Assembly (NCBI RefSeq): GCF_001650195.1
Contig: NZ_LXYR01000012.1
Span: forward strand, 53,663 to 117,662
Source: Phormidesmis priestleyi BC1401
GTDB taxonomy: Bacteria; Cyanobacteriota; Cyanobacteriia; Leptolyngbyales; Leptolyngbyaceae
Length of the DNA stretch: 64,000 nucleotides
Direction: 5' to 3'
Under the pieces are notes generated by a model, which had not been told where the DNA came from, did no database searches, and saw only the letters and a list, made by a program, of their open reading frames with translations. Shown piece after piece: positions 26,947 to 37,315 of this stretch. Made by a program: the position numbers and the translations under genes. Every line of letters starts with the position of its first letter. The first letter of the stretch is position 1.

Positions 26947-27939
26947 CTAGATACTTTTTCGCTCTAGTTTACGGCTCACCTGTGACATGGTGTAACAAAA
27001 CACCCAATAAATTAGACCAATAAATAAGTAGACTTCTGCATAGCGTCCCAGATATTCAGGCTGCGCGAGAATAGAACGAGTAATGCCCGTCAATTCAACC
27101 AGCGCAAACAATGAGAGCAGCGACGTATCTTTGAATAGCGAAATAAATTGACCGACAATCGCTGGAATCGACGTTCTTAACGCCTGCGGCAACACGATTA
27201 ACAATAGAGATAACGACGTATTTAATCCCAATGCTTTCGCCGCTTCGACTTGTCCACGTGGAATCGACTGCAGTCCACCGCGAACGTTTTCTGCTAAATA
27301 GGCAGCGTTAAAAAGCACTAACCCGGCGATCGCTCTCACCACGCGATCGAGTTGAATTTGACTCGGCAACACCAACGGCAGCATTACTTGCGCCATAAAT
27401 AAAATTCCAATCAGGGGCAATCCGCGAACTAATTCAACATAGATGGTGCAAAAGCCTCTTAAAATCGGCAGCGAACTTTGTCGCCCCAACGCCAATAAGA
27501 TTCCAATCGGGAACGCCAGAACAATACTAATACTCGCGGCTAACAACGTCAGAAGTAATCCATTCCATAAGTTAGTCCCAACGGTCGTGAGGAAAAATCC
27601 GCCTCCGATTAACCATAGAATTGACAATACACAGACAGGAATCAAAATAAACAAAAATCTGCGTTTTCGGTTGAGAATTCCAGTTGCGATCGTGCCCACC
27701 ACAATTACCAATACTAACCACAGTCGCCACACCTGATCGGCAGGATATCGTCCGACAAAAAACAGCGGCAAGTTTGACGTGACGACTTCCCACTGGGCTT
27801 TATTAAATGCCCAATTTCCGACTCCGTAAGCAATCCAACTCAAAAGAGCGAAACAAACGATCGTCCACAAACTGTTATACCAAGTGTTAAACAGATTTCT
27901 TTGTAGCCACGCGATCGGAGTTTTGGATTTTGCATTCAT
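26947..27939 (-). CDS. Amino acid ABC transporter permease (second subunit)
   Basis: 330 aa with about eight hydrophobic segments. The HisMQ-family transport motif [21 protein letters not shown] faces the ATPase. The N-terminal extension with extra membrane segments is typical of AapM/NatH-type subunits. The ATG overlaps the stop of the upstream permease by four bases (27936-27939). Confidence 0.94.
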   Translation of the reverse strand: MNAKSKTPIAWLQRNLFNTWYNSLWTIVCFALLSWIAYGVGNWAFNKAQWEVVTSNLPLFFVGRYPADQVWRLWLVLVIVVGTIATGILNRKRRFLFILIPVCVLSILWLIGGGFFLTTVGTNLWNGLLLTLLAASISIVLAFPIGILLALGRQSSLPILRGFCTIYVELVRGLPLIGILFMAQVMLPLVLPSQIQLDRVVRAIAGLVLFNAAYLAENVRGGLQSIPRGQVEAAKALGLNTSLSLLLIVLPQALRTSIPAIVGQFISLFKDTSLLSLFALVELTGITRSILAQPEYLGRYAEVYLFIGLIYWVFCYTMSQVSRKLERKSI

Positions 27940-28853
27940 CGTTCCACCAACTGCACTGAGCGATTATATACATTCATCAATAGGGAAATCACAAGGCAAA
28001 TCGTCAGATAAGTTGCACAGATGAGAATCATGACTTCAACGGCGCGACCTGTTTGATTAAACGTTGTAGACGCGATCGCATACAGGTCAGGATAACCAAC
28101 CGCGATCGCTAAACTCGAATTTTTTGCTAAGTTCAAATATTGATTTGATAACGGCGGAAGGATTGCCCGCAGCGCTTGCGGAAATATCACCAATCGCATC
28201 AGTAGTCCGGGTTTGAGTCCAAGCGATCGAGCCGCTTCCCACTGTCCTCTAGGAACCGACTGAATGCCACCCCGTACAATCTCTGCAATAAAGGTTCCGG
28301 TGTAAATCGTCAACCCTGCTAACAATGCCGAAAATTCGGGTGAAAGCTGTAGCCCCAATAGCCCGATTCCACGATTGCTAAAGCTGATAAACCCGAACGA
28401 AACAGCATTTTCTGGACTGGGCAAACCCAAAAATACTGCAAAATACCAAAAGAAAAGCTGCAATAGCAACGGCGCATTTCGCAACCCCTCGACATAGACG
28501 ATCGCTAATTTTCTCAGCAGCCAATTATCTGAGAGCCGCGCAATGCCTGCTGTGACTCCGATCGCCGTTGCCAGAATAATTCCTACACTAATCACGCGCA
28601 GCGAGTTGAGCAACCCCACCAGCAGAGCCAGATTATAGCTATCAGACGGTTTGTAAGCAAAGGGAATATCTCCGATCGTGAACCCGGCTTGCGATTTGAG
28701 AAAATTGAACCCAAATTGAATGCCCAGTTGTCGGAGATTGCCAAAGAGATTATTGCCCAAAAATCCGAGAGCAGCCACGATTAAGACGACGGAGATCGCT
28801 TGTCCTGCAAATCGCCAAAACCGAGTATTTCGCCAAAAAGAAGCCATCGCCAA
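27936..28853 (-). CDS. Amino acid ABC transporter permease (first subunit)
   Basis: 305 aa, AapQ/NatG-like. It has an N-terminal membrane segment at about 15-33, a periplasmic loop, and a C-terminal core with the coupling motif EAARSLGLKPGLLMRLVIFPQ. It is the first gene of the minus-strand transporter operon, and the MITE-like element at 28871-28993 lies directly in its upstream region. Confidence 0.94.
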   Translation of the reverse strand: MAMASFWRNTRFWRFAGQAISVVLIVAALGFLGNNLFGNLRQLGIQFGFNFLKSQAGFTIGDIPFAYKPSDSYNLALLVGLLNSLRVISVGIILATAIGVTAGIARLSDNWLLRKLAIVYVEGLRNAPLLLQLFFWYFAVFLGLPSPENAVSFGFISFSNRGIGLLGLQLSPEFSALLAGLTIYTGTFIAEIVRGGIQSVPRGQWEAARSLGLKPGLLMRLVIFPQALRAILPPLSNQYLNLAKNSSLAIAVGYPDLYAIASTTFNQTGRAVEVMILICATYLTICLVISLLMNVYNRSVQLVER

Positions 28854-28870
28854 CCCTGTTGTAGAAACAT

Positions 28871-28993
28871 TAGACCTCCCGCATGAACAGACTTCTCAAT
28901 GTAAACCCTCTCAGATCTCGCTCCGTTGAGGTCAGCTTGTGCCCCCAGAATGGGAGATTTGGGGGGCGTTCTCGGATTCATGCAGGAGGTCTA
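28871..28993. repeat. MITE-like element with TAGACCTCC termini
   Basis: TAGACCTCCCGCATGAA at the left and TTCATGCAGGAGGTCTA at the right are inverted repeats with one mismatch, 123 bp end to end. TA at the outer edges would fit an IS630/Tc1-type target. No coding capacity. It occupies the promoter region of the transporter operon, so it may affect its expression. Confidence 0.65.
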
Positions 28994-29151
28994 TTAAGCC
29001 AGATTATGACTTAACCTGAGCCAAATCGTTTCGCTGCTCAAAAATGTTTATGGACACGCATTATAAAAAAAGAGTGGTTCAAACTTCAGGCAGACGGCTG
29101 TGTCTACAGAAAGTCACTACTCTTTGTCAGAGTAAATCTTTAACTAAACAA

Positions 29152-29643
29152 ATGAAACGCGAGTCATTACAGGAATCTATAGTCAGTCTTCTATTGCCCC
29201 TGGCATTGATCATTGGTTTTGTGCTCCTGCTCAGTCTCAATGGTGGTCAGGGTAGCGGAGAAGCTCCAGCAAGCACCCCTTTAGAAGACTGGCTGAAGTT
29301 AATCGTCGGCTATTTAGCCGTTGGTACAGAAATCGCGGTAGCGTTTGTGATCGGAGTCGCTGTGGTTCGTGGAATCTTCACCTACATTCGGCAACTCTTC
29401 ATGCGAAGACGGCATATCGACTTTACCGAAGTGATTCGCTTGCAGTTGGGGCGATCGTTAGCATTGGGGTTAGAATTCGCCGTCGCCAGTGACATTCTTC
29501 GCACCGCTGTTGCACCGACTCGCAAAGACATTGTAAATCTGGGCGCGATCGTGCTGCTCAGAACGCTTCTAAACTACTTCCTAGAACGAGAAATCAAACA
29601 GGGCGAGCAGAGCCGCTCCGATCAAACCACTTTGCAGAAGTAG
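29152..29643 (+). CDS. DUF1622 family membrane protein
   Basis: 163 aa from the ATG at 29152 (KRESLQESIVSLLLPLALII); an earlier in-frame ATG at 29044 adds a non-family charged leader. Hydrophobic segments lie at about 10-30, 48-75 and 128-145. The conserved stretch RLQLGRSLALGLEFAVASDI is typical of DUF1622. The function is unknown. Confidence 0.88.
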   Translation: MKRESLQESIVSLLLPLALIIGFVLLLSLNGGQGSGEAPASTPLEDWLKLIVGYLAVGTEIAVAFVIGVAVVRGIFTYIRQLFMRRRHIDFTEVIRLQLGRSLALGLEFAVASDILRTAVAPTRKDIVNLGAIVLLRTLLNYFLEREIKQGEQSRSDQTTLQK

Positions 29644-29727
29644 TTATATATTGTATCGCGAATGCTTTGCTAGAAAGTCCGATCGAATGCCTGTATCTTG
29701 AAAGAGCATCATTCGTCGCGTCAAGTC

Positions 29728-30930
29728 ATGTCTACACTCAGTTTCTGCATCATTGTTAAAAACGAAGAGACAGCGTTGCCAAAATGTCTCGCCAGTGTAC
29801 GCGATATTGTTGACGAAATGATTGTTTTAGATACCGGATCGACCGATGGCACGATCGCGATCGCTCGATCGTTCAATGCCCGCGTCTACTCGTTTGACTG
29901 GTGCAACGATTTCTCAGTCGCTCGAAATGAAGTGCTCCAATACGTGCAGGGTGACTGGGTTTTAGTGTTAGATGCCGACGAAGTATTGGTGCCCGAAATT
30001 ATCCCCTCGCTTCAGCAGGCGATCGACAGTCCGCACCATCTTTTAATCAATCTCGTGCGTCAAGAAGTCGGAGCCGCTCAGTCGCCCTACTCAATGGTGT
30101 CTCGGCTGTTTCGTCGCCATCGCGAGATTCACTTCACTCGCCCCTATCACGCAATGATAGACGACAGCGTTGAGGCACTTTTGCAGCGCGAACCCGACTG
30201 GCAAATCGGATATTTGCCCGATGTCGCGATTTTGCATTATGGCTATCAGGCAAGCACGATCGCTGCCCGTGACAAATTCACCAAAGCCCGCACCATCATG
30301 GAAGGCTTTCTAGCAGATCATCCCACCGATCCTTATGTGTGCAGTAAGCTAGGTGCACTGTATATTGACATGGGAGCAACTATGCAAGGATTACAGTTAC
30401 TAGAACGGGGACTGCAATCGATTCAGAACCGTTCTCAGATTGATGCACCAATTTTGTATGAACTGCATTATCACCTGGGCTGCGTCTATGGAGAACAGAA
30501 TCCCACTCAGGCAGAGCACCATTATCAAGCGGCACTTCAGCAATCTATTTTGCCTAAACTTAAATTAGGTGCCATCAATAATTGGGGCAATTTGCTCAAA
30601 GAAAAAGGCGATTTAATCGGTGCAAAAACATTGTATGAGCAGGCATTAGAAATCGATTCAACGCTGGCGATCGCGCACAACAATCTCGGCATCACCTTAA
30701 AAGCCCTCGGACAGTTTGGAGCCGCGATCGGGCATTATCAAACCGCGATCGACCTACAACCCAATTACGCCGAAGCTCATCAAAATCTAGGGGTTGTTCT
30801 CTTAAAAGTGGGCAGCGTAAGAGAAAGTTTAGCGGCATTCGGACAGGCGATCTCGCTCTATGAAAAAGCCGGATCACCAGAGGGCGATCGACTCAAACAA
30901 GGACTCCGAGACATGGGATTTAAGACCTAA
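29728..30930 (+). CDS. Family 2 glycosyltransferase fused to TPR repeats
   Basis: 400 aa. The N-terminal GT2 domain (LSFCIIVKNEETALPKCLAS, VLDTGSTDGT, VLVLDADE) is followed from about residue 215 by four or five TPR units (for example AKTLYEQALEIDSTLAIAHN and AIGHYQTAIDLQPNYAEAHQ). This fusion occurs widely and probably glycosylates a protein or peptide substrate, with the TPRs binding a partner. The ATG at 29728 is preferred because it places the nucleotide-binding strand at the N-terminus. Confidence 0.9.
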   Translation: MSTLSFCIIVKNEETALPKCLASVRDIVDEMIVLDTGSTDGTIAIARSFNARVYSFDWCNDFSVARNEVLQYVQGDWVLVLDADEVLVPEIIPSLQQAIDSPHHLLINLVRQEVGAAQSPYSMVSRLFRRHREIHFTRPYHAMIDDSVEALLQREPDWQIGYLPDVAILHYGYQASTIAARDKFTKARTIMEGFLADHPTDPYVCSKLGALYIDMGATMQGLQLLERGLQSIQNRSQIDAPILYELHYHLGCVYGEQNPTQAEHHYQAALQQSILPKLKLGAINNWGNLLKEKGDLIGAKTLYEQALEIDSTLAIAHNNLGITLKALGQFGAAIGHYQTAIDLQPNYAEAHQNLGVVLLKVGSVRESLAAFGQAISLYEKAGSPEGDRLKQGLRDMGFKT

Positions 30931-30931
30931 A

Positions 30932-30996
30932 AATCCCCCAATCTGGGGGACTTCAAGCTAAAATTCCGGGTTCAAAGTCCCCCAGATTGGGGGATT
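30932..30996. repeat. Inverted-repeat element with 22-bp arms
   Basis: AATCCCCCAATCTGGGGGAC plus TT and its exact complement flank a 21-base centre. It lies two bases after the stop of the GT2-TPR gene and resembles the mobile-hairpin class common in cyanobacteria; it may also act as a transcription stop. Confidence 0.75.
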
Positions 30997-31252
30997 CAGG
31001 GGGCGAGGATCTCAGCAATGACCGATCAACCGACTTGTGTGTACACAATAGGCTTCGTGAGGAGGGCGGTTCATACTCGCATTTAGCAACGCTAAAATGA
31101 TTTGCAAGTTCCTCCTGAATATTGAGGGGACTAATTCCTGAGCTTTTTGCCGACGGAAAATCTGCTTAACTGAGCCGATCGCCGTCACCCCGATCGAGAG
31201 TCCAGCAAGAATACCGATAGAATAAAACCTTGTCTCGATCGTGCAGGATTTT

Positions 31253-33607
31253 ATGCCAGTGATTGCATCCGCTCCTTTTTCGGCTGAAGAGATTGCTGCT
31301 GAAGGGATAAAACCCGAAGAATATGCAGACATTGTGCAACGGTTAGGTCGTCACCCCAACAAAGCCGAATTGGGAATGTTTGGCGTGATGTGGTCAGAAC
31401 ACTGTTGCTATAAAAACTCTCGTCCGTTGCTCAAGCAGTTTCCGACCGAAGGCGACAAGATTCTCGTCGGACCGGGTGAAAATGCGGGAGTCATCGATTT
31501 AGGAGACGGCTTGCAGCTCGCGTTTAAGATCGAGTCGCACAATCACCCGTCTGCGGTCGAACCGTTTCAAGGGGCGGCAACGGGGGTGGGCGGAATTCTG
31601 CGAGACATTTTTACGATGGGGGCACGCCCGATCGCGCTGCTCAATTCTTTGCGATTTGGGTCTTTAGACGATGCCAAAACGCGCCGCCTCTTCACAGGCG
31701 TAGTGGCTGGCATTTCACACTATGGCAACTGTGTAGGCGTGCCGACGGTGGGCGGCGAGGTTTATTTTGACCCCGCTTATTCGGGCAATCCGCTCGTCAA
31801 CGTGATGGCGTTAGGCTTGATGGAGACGACCGAAATCGTCAAGTCGGGGGCAAAAGGCATCGGCAACCCGGTTCTCTATGTTGGCTCGACGACGGGACGC
31901 GATGGCATGGGCGGAGCCAGCTTTGCTAGTGCCGAACTCAGCGATCGGTCGATGGACGATCGCCCTGCGGTGCAGGTCGGTGATCCCTTTCTCGAAAAGT
32001 CGCTGATCGAAGCCTGTCTAGAAGCTTTCAAAACGGGGGCAGTCGTGGCGGCTCAAGACATGGGCGCGGCGGGTCTCACCTGCTCAACCTCTGAGATGGC
32101 AGCCAAAGGCGGAGTCGGCATTGAGTTGGATTTGGATCTGATTCCGGCGCGAGAAACGGGCATGGTGCCCTATGAATATCTGCTGTCTGAATCTCAAGAG
32201 CGAATGCTGTTTGTGGCGCACAAAGGGCGAGAACAAGAACTGATCGATATCTTCAAACGGTGGGAACTTCAGGCAGTCGTCGCCGGGACGGTGATTGAGG
32301 AGTCGATCGTCAGAATTCTCTTTAAAGGTGAAATCGCCGCTGAAATTCCTGCAACGGCTCTGTCAGACAACACGCCGATCTATCATCACGAGCTACTCAA
32401 AGAGCCGCCCGACTATGCGCGTCAAGCCTGGGAATGGAGCCGCGATCGCTTACCGACCTGCAACGAAAAAGGCATCGAACTCGCAAGCGGATTTCTCACC
32501 TGGAATCAAGTGTTGCTGAAATTATTAGATAGTCCCACGATCGCCTCTAAACGCTGGGTCTATCGTCAATATGATCACCAGGTTCAAAACAACACGGTGA
32601 CTCTCCCTGGTGGAGCCGATGCCGCCGTAGTGCGAGTTCGTCCTCTCGCAAATGCGTCGTCTTCCTCGTTTGTAGCAGATCCGTCATCTTTGACAAAAGG
32701 CGTTGCCGCGACGGTCGATTGCAACGCCCGCTATGTCTATCTTCACCCGTATGAAGGAGCCAAAGCTGCTGTCGCAGAAGCCGCCCGTAATTTAAGCTGC
32801 GTGGGGGCAGACCCGATCGCCGTCACCGACAATCTCAACTTTGGCAGCCCCGAAAACCCGATCGGCTATTGGCAACTTGCCGAAGCCTGTCGAGGTCTCG
32901 CCGAAGCCTGCACCGAGTTTTCAACGCCCGTCACAGGTGGAAACGTCTCTCTCTACAACGAGACTTTGGATAGTGACGGCAAACCCGCCCCGATTTATCC
33001 CACTCCAGTGATCGGAATGGTGGGGTTGATTCCCGATCTGAGTCGAATTGCAGGTCAGGGATGGAAAACTGAAGGAGACATGATTTATCTGCTCGGATTG
33101 GAGGTGAATACGCCCTCTGAATCGGTGACTCTCGGAGCCTCAGAATATTTGGCATCTCTGCACAGCACGATCGCCGGAAAACCTCCCACGATCGACTTTT
33201 CGTTAGAACGAGCCGTTCAAACCGCTTGTCGGGATGGCATTCGTCGCGGGTGGATTCAGTCTGCTCACGATTCTGCTGAAGGTGGATTCGCGATCGCCCT
33301 AGCTGAATCCTGTCTCAGCGGTCAGTATGGGGCAGAAATCACCGTTGACGCTAGCCCAGATCGCTGGGATCACTTGCTGTTTGCAGAAGGCGGCGCGCGC
33401 ATCATCGTCTCGGTGTCGCGAGAGCATCAGAGCGACTGGGAAACCTATCTAAACCTGCAACTCGATGCACACTGGCAGAAAATCGGTCAAGTTGGAGGTC
33501 GATCGCTGCGAATTTCAACGGCTAACCATCTCTGGTTAATCGACGCTACGATCGCAGAGATGCAATGTTCATGGCAAGACGCGATCGAGCGACGATTAGC
33601 GGTTTAG
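31253..33607 (+). CDS. purL: Phosphoribosylformylglycinamidine synthase II (FGAM synthase large subunit)
   Basis: 784 aa, small-type PurL that works with PurQ and PurS (neither is in this window) to convert FGAR to FGAM with ATP and glutamine. Family features: [20 protein letters not shown] near the N-terminus, [20 protein letters not shown], and the second-half repeat beginning [14 protein letters not shown] 31253 is preferred over an in-frame GTG at 31241. purF follows in the same direction, a common purine arrangement. Confidence 0.97.
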   Translation: MPVIASAPFSAEEIAAEGIKPEEYADIVQRLGRHPNKAELGMFGVMWSEHCCYKNSRPLLKQFPTEGDKILVGPGENAGVIDLGDGLQLAFKIESHNHPSAVEPFQGAATGVGGILRDIFTMGARPIALLNSLRFGSLDDAKTRRLFTGVVAGISHYGNCVGVPTVGGEVYFDPAYSGNPLVNVMALGLMETTEIVKSGAKGIGNPVLYVGSTTGRDGMGGASFASAELSDRSMDDRPAVQVGDPFLEKSLIEACLEAFKTGAVVAAQDMGAAGLTCSTSEMAAKGGVGIELDLDLIPARETGMVPYEYLLSESQERMLFVAHKGREQELIDIFKRWELQAVVAGTVIEESIVRILFKGEIAAEIPATALSDNTPIYHHELLKEPPDYARQAWEWSRDRLPTCNEKGIELASGFLTWNQVLLKLLDSPTIASKRWVYRQYDHQVQNNTVTLPGGADAAVVRVRPLANASSSSFVADPSSLTKGVAATVDCNARYVYLHPYEGAKAAVAEAARNLSCVGADPIAVTDNLNFGSPENPIGYWQLAEACRGLAEACTEFSTPVTGGNVSLYNETLDSDGKPAPIYPTPVIGMVGLIPDLSRIAGQGWKTEGDMIYLLGLEVNTPSESVTLGASEYLASLHSTIAGKPPTIDFSLERAVQTACRDGIRRGWIQSAHDSAEGGFAIALAESCLSGQYGAEITVDASPDRWDHLLFAEGGARIIVSVSREHQSDWETYLNLQLDAHWQKIGQVGGRSLRISTANHLWLIDATIAEMQCSWQDAIERRLAV

Positions 33608-33768
33608 AACCCTAAGATCACAGGAATGCAGTTTCGTTTTTGCACTTTAACCGGGATCGAATCAGATTTATGAGAGTATTAAGTAAACATTAAGACTCTT
33701 TAAGTCGCCCGTTCACTCAGCCACTGCTTGCAGATTACGCAACCCTTACTAACCTCTGAGTTAAACCT

Positions 33769-35274
33769 ATGCTGCCTGATGACACATTGTCCGATTACCC
33801 TGCTTCTGAGTCGTCTAAATGGGCAGATCCACTCACTGCTGACAAACCAGAAGAAGCATGTGGAGTCTTTGGAGTTTATGCACCCGGAGAGCGAGTTGCC
33901 AATCTCACCTATTTTGGGCTGTATGCACTTCAGCATCGTGGACAAGAATCAGCAGGCATTGCCACCTTTGACGGAGACGTGGTTCACCTCCATAAAGAAA
34001 TGGGCTTAGTGTCTCAAGTCTTTAACGAAACGATTCTCAGCGAGTTGACTGGGAATCTGGCGATCGGACACACGCGCTACTCAACCACTGGGTCGAGTCG
34101 GGCAGTCAACGCTCAACCTGCTGTGGTGCAAACCCGCTTAGGCAAACTTGCGCTGGCTCACAACGGCAACTTGGTCAACACTCAAACGCTGCGAGAAGAG
34201 CTTTTAGAACAGAATCATGATTTTCTCACCACCACCGATTCAGAAGCGATCGCGTGGGCAATTGCAGAAGCGGTCAATGCTGGAAACACCTGGGTTGATG
34301 CTGCCACTCACGCCTTTAAGCGCTGCCAAGGAGCCTTTAGTTTAGCGATCGGCACTCCTGACGGCATGATTGGCACTCGCGACCCAAACGGCATTCGCCC
34401 GTTAGTCATCGGCACGCTGCCCCAAGAGTCACCCGGCGACCCAATTCGCTATGTTCTCGCGTCTGAAACCTGTGGCTTAGACATCATCGGAGCCGACTAT
34501 CTGCGCGATGTCGCGCCAGGTGAACTGGTGTGGATCACCGATGCTGGGTTAGAGTCGATTCGCTGGGCAGAGCAATCACAGCGCAAGCTTTGCATCTTCG
34601 AGATGATTTATTTTGCGCGCCCTGACAGTGTGATGCACGAAGAAAGTTTGTATAGCTATCGGCTGCGAATCGGTCGCCAACTTGCTGCAGAATCGTCGGT
34701 CGATGCCGACATCGTGATCGCCGTTCCTGATTCGGGAGTGCCTGCGGCGATCGGGTTCTCTCAAGCGTCAGGAATCCCTTATGCAGAAGGGTTGATCAAA
34801 AATCGCTATGTCGGCCGCACCTTTATTCAACCGACTCAACTCATGCGCGAAGCGGGAATCAAAATGAAGCTGAACCCGCTTAAAGACGTGCTGGCAGGAA
34901 AGCGTGTGGTCATCGTCGATGATTCGATCGTCCGAGGCACCACAAGCCGCAAAATTGTGAAAGCGCTGCGTGACGCAGGCGCGATCGAGGTGCACATGAG
35001 AATTTCATCGCCGCCAGTGACGCACCCGTGCTTTTATGGGATCGACACCGACAGTCAGGATCATTTAATTGCCGCCACCAAATCGGTTGATGAGATTGCC
35101 AAGCAAATCGAGGTCGATTCTCTGCAATATCTCAGTTGGAAAGGGATGTTAACCGCCACTCGCGAAGACACCAACGAGTTTTGCTCGGCTTGCTTTACGG
35201 GTGATTATCCGATCGGCGTTCCTGAACCCTTAAAGCGCTCCAAGCTGATGTTAGAAAAAGCAGCGACTCCTTAA
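33769..35274 (+). CDS. purF: Amidophosphoribosyltransferase
   Basis: 501 aa. It catalyses the first committed step of purine synthesis, PRPP plus glutamine to phosphoribosylamine. The catalytic N-terminal nucleophile is Cys31 in EEACGVFGVY, so residues 1-30 are a propeptide to be removed. The PRPP motif is VVIVDDSIVRGTT. Cys residues that would ligate a 4Fe-4S cluster, as in the Bacillus type, are present in the C-terminal part (PVTHPCFYG, FCSACF). Confidence 0.97.
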   Translation: MLPDDTLSDYPASESSKWADPLTADKPEEACGVFGVYAPGERVANLTYFGLYALQHRGQESAGIATFDGDVVHLHKEMGLVSQVFNETILSELTGNLAIGHTRYSTTGSSRAVNAQPAVVQTRLGKLALAHNGNLVNTQTLREELLEQNHDFLTTTDSEAIAWAIAEAVNAGNTWVDAATHAFKRCQGAFSLAIGTPDGMIGTRDPNGIRPLVIGTLPQESPGDPIRYVLASETCGLDIIGADYLRDVAPGELVWITDAGLESIRWAEQSQRKLCIFEMIYFARPDSVMHEESLYSYRLRIGRQLAAESSVDADIVIAVPDSGVPAAIGFSQASGIPYAEGLIKNRYVGRTFIQPTQLMREAGIKMKLNPLKDVLAGKRVVIVDDSIVRGTTSRKIVKALRDAGAIEVHMRISSPPVTHPCFYGIDTDSQDHLIAATKSVDEIAKQIEVDSLQYLSWKGMLTATREDTNEFCSACFTGDYPIGVPEPLKRSKLMLEKAATP

Positions 35275-35285
35275 CCACGACAAAA

Positions 35286-35314
35286 CTGGGGTGAACGACG
35301 CGCCCTCACCCCAG
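35286..35314 (+). terminator. Hairpin after purF
   Basis: CTGGGGTG and CACCCCAG form an 8-bp stem 12 bases after the purF stop, followed at a distance by a T-rich stretch. It may serve both purF and the convergent rpmB. Confidence 0.5.
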
Positions 35315-35337
35315 CCGTTGCAAACTGTTTAATTTCT

Positions 35338-35574
35338 TTAGAGACGGCTCAGATCGATTCCAGCTTCTTTCGCAAAAGCACTCAGGCTCTTAATCTCTAG
35401 CGTCTTGATTGCCTTCGTAGAAAGCTTTAGCCTGATCCAGCGCTTGCCTTCTGCCCACCAGACTCGCTTTGACTGCAAGTTGACTTCCTGCAATTTCTTG
35501 GTGCGACGGTGAGAGTGGGAAACAGCCATGCCGTTGTTTGCCTTTTTTCCCGTCAGTTGACATTTACGTGACAT
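35338..35574 (-). CDS. rpmB: 50S ribosomal protein L28
   Basis: 78 aa, typical length. It begins [14 protein letters not shown] and is highly basic with [10 protein letters not shown] in the middle. A GGAG precedes the ATG by about 9 bases. It is a structural protein of the large subunit. The gene is convergent with purF and monocistronic. Confidence 0.97.
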   Translation of the reverse strand: MSRKCQLTGKKANNGMAVSHSHRRTKKLQEVNLQSKRVWWAEGKRWIRLKLSTKAIKTLEIKSLSAFAKEAGIDLSRL

Positions 35575-35656
35575 AGTAGCGTCTCCGAATTCTTGAATGC
35601 AGTTTCATACAGTCCCTTATTGTATACACACTCGGCGCTCGTCGGGAAGGAAAAAA

Positions 35657-36922
35657 TTAGGATACTGCCGCAGTGAGGGCACGATCGACCGATTGCAGAG
35701 CGCGATCGACTTCTTCGCGGGTGACAATCAACGGGGGCACAAAGCGCAGCACTTTTGGACCCGCAGGCACCAAGAGAACGCCTTCACTCATCGCCGTTTT
35801 GACAATATCCCCCGAAGTCAAGGCGACATCTGCGACTATCTCCATGCCGTTGATCAAGCCCCAGCCCCGCACCTCAGACACCAGCATCGGAAACTTTTCA
35901 GCGAGTGTCCGCAGCCCTGCCCGAAGTTGCTCTCCGCGATCGCGCACGTTTGCCAAAATGTTTTCCTGCTCTAGGGTGTGACAAACCGCTAACGCAACCG
36001 CACAAGCAAAGGGGTTGCCGCCAAAGGTGCTGGCGTGATCCCCCGGTTTGAACACATTGCAGAAAGACTTGCAGAGCATTGCCCCGATCGGAATGCCGCC
36101 TCCCAGCCCCTTAGCGGAGGTGAACACATCTGGCTCGATGCCCAGATTTTCATAGCCCCAGAGATGACCCGTCCGACCCATGCCGACCTGCACTTCGTCC
36201 ATCATCAGCAGAATCCCGGTTTGGTCGCAGATCTCGCGCACCCGCTTAAAGTAGGCGATGTCTCCCGGACGCACGCCGCCTTCTCCTTGTAGCCCTTCTA
36301 GTAGAATGGCGGCGACTTGACGCTGGTCGTGATCGAGAGCCGCGATCGTCGCTTCTAACGCCTCAATATCGTTGTAGGGGACATAGTGAAAGCCAGAAAC
36401 CAACGGTTCAAAACCCTTGTGATATTTCGCCTGTCCGGTGGCAGTGACGGTGGCGAGTGTGCGTCCATGAAAGCTCGCGTGAGCCGTCAAAATGATTGGG
36501 TTCTCAATGTTAAGAACGGTGTGAGCATATTTTCGAGCCAGTTTGATCGCGCCTTCATTTGCCTCCGCGCCAGAGTTGCAGAAAAAAGCCCGATCGGCAC
36601 AGGAATGCTCAACGAGCCACTTCGCCAGTTCGCCCTGTTGAGGAATGTAGTAAAGATTAGAGACATGATGGAGGGTCTGAATCTGCCGAGTCACCGCTTC
36701 AACCATTGCGGGATGGGCATGACCTAATGTACAGGTCGCAATTCCAGCAACAAAATCGAGATACTCACGTCCTTGGTCATCCCAAACTCGACAGCCTGAT
36801 CCGCGCTCTAGGGTGAGGGGGAAACGCCCGTAGGTGGTCATCACATAGTCATCAAACTCAGCCGTGTTGAAGGGGGTGGCGAGTGAAGTAATGGCAGGGC
36901 TGACGAGGGTTTCTAGACTCAC
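35657..36922 (-). CDS. argD: Acetylornithine aminotransferase
   Basis: 421 aa, class III PLP aminotransferase. The PLP lysine lies in FTSAKGLGGGIPIGAM, and the motifs YLDFVAGIATCTLGH, FFCNSGAEANEGAIKLAR and LMMDEVQVGMGRTG are all present. It converts N-acetylglutamate semialdehyde to N-acetylornithine in arginine synthesis. The N-terminal 20 residues before FDDYVMTTYGRFPL are variable. Confidence 0.94.
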   Translation of the reverse strand: MSLETLVSPAITSLATPFNTAEFDDYVMTTYGRFPLTLERGSGCRVWDDQGREYLDFVAGIATCTLGHAHPAMVEAVTRQIQTLHHVSNLYYIPQQGELAKWLVEHSCADRAFFCNSGAEANEGAIKLARKYAHTVLNIENPIILTAHASFHGRTLATVTATGQAKYHKGFEPLVSGFHYVPYNDIEALEATIAALDHDQRQVAAILLEGLQGEGGVRPGDIAYFKRVREICDQTGILLMMDEVQVGMGRTGHLWGYENLGIEPDVFTSAKGLGGGIPIGAMLCKSFCNVFKPGDHASTFGGNPFACAVALAVCHTLEQENILANVRDRGEQLRAGLRTLAEKFPMLVSEVRGWGLINGMEIVADVALTSGDIVKTAMSEGVLLVPAGPKVLRFVPPLIVTREEVDRALQSVDRALTAAVS

Positions 36923-37315
36923 TGGTTTAATCCTTAAGCATGGGGTGGAATCGAGTCAAAACGGGGAGAGGTTAGTTCTGACTTGGGGTTTACGTCGATG
37001 CGAACCTTTGCTTAGTCTAGTAGAAGATACTGGCGATCGGGAGAGCTTTGTGGGGAATCGATGACGTTTGGAGGCAGGGGACGATGAATGAGGAAGGTTT
37101 TGCTACGCTCAATCTAACTTACAGGCGATCGTTGCGTCCCCATTTCCAGAGCAAACGCAATATACATCAGGATTCTGCAAATTCGCCCACTCATTGTTCC
37201 CATTGCTGTTTGATCGAGCGTATAAGCAAAGAATTAGCATCCAGGTTTGACCCTATAAGGAATGGAAAACTCGATCGCGCCATCTCCATCCCAATCGCCG
37301 CGCTGATCACAATAA
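36923..37315. other. Gap between argD and sucrose synthase
   Basis: I see no gene, hairpin or repeat that I can support. Open frames here are short or overlap the 3' end of the sucrose synthase gene on the other strand. Confidence 0.5.
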
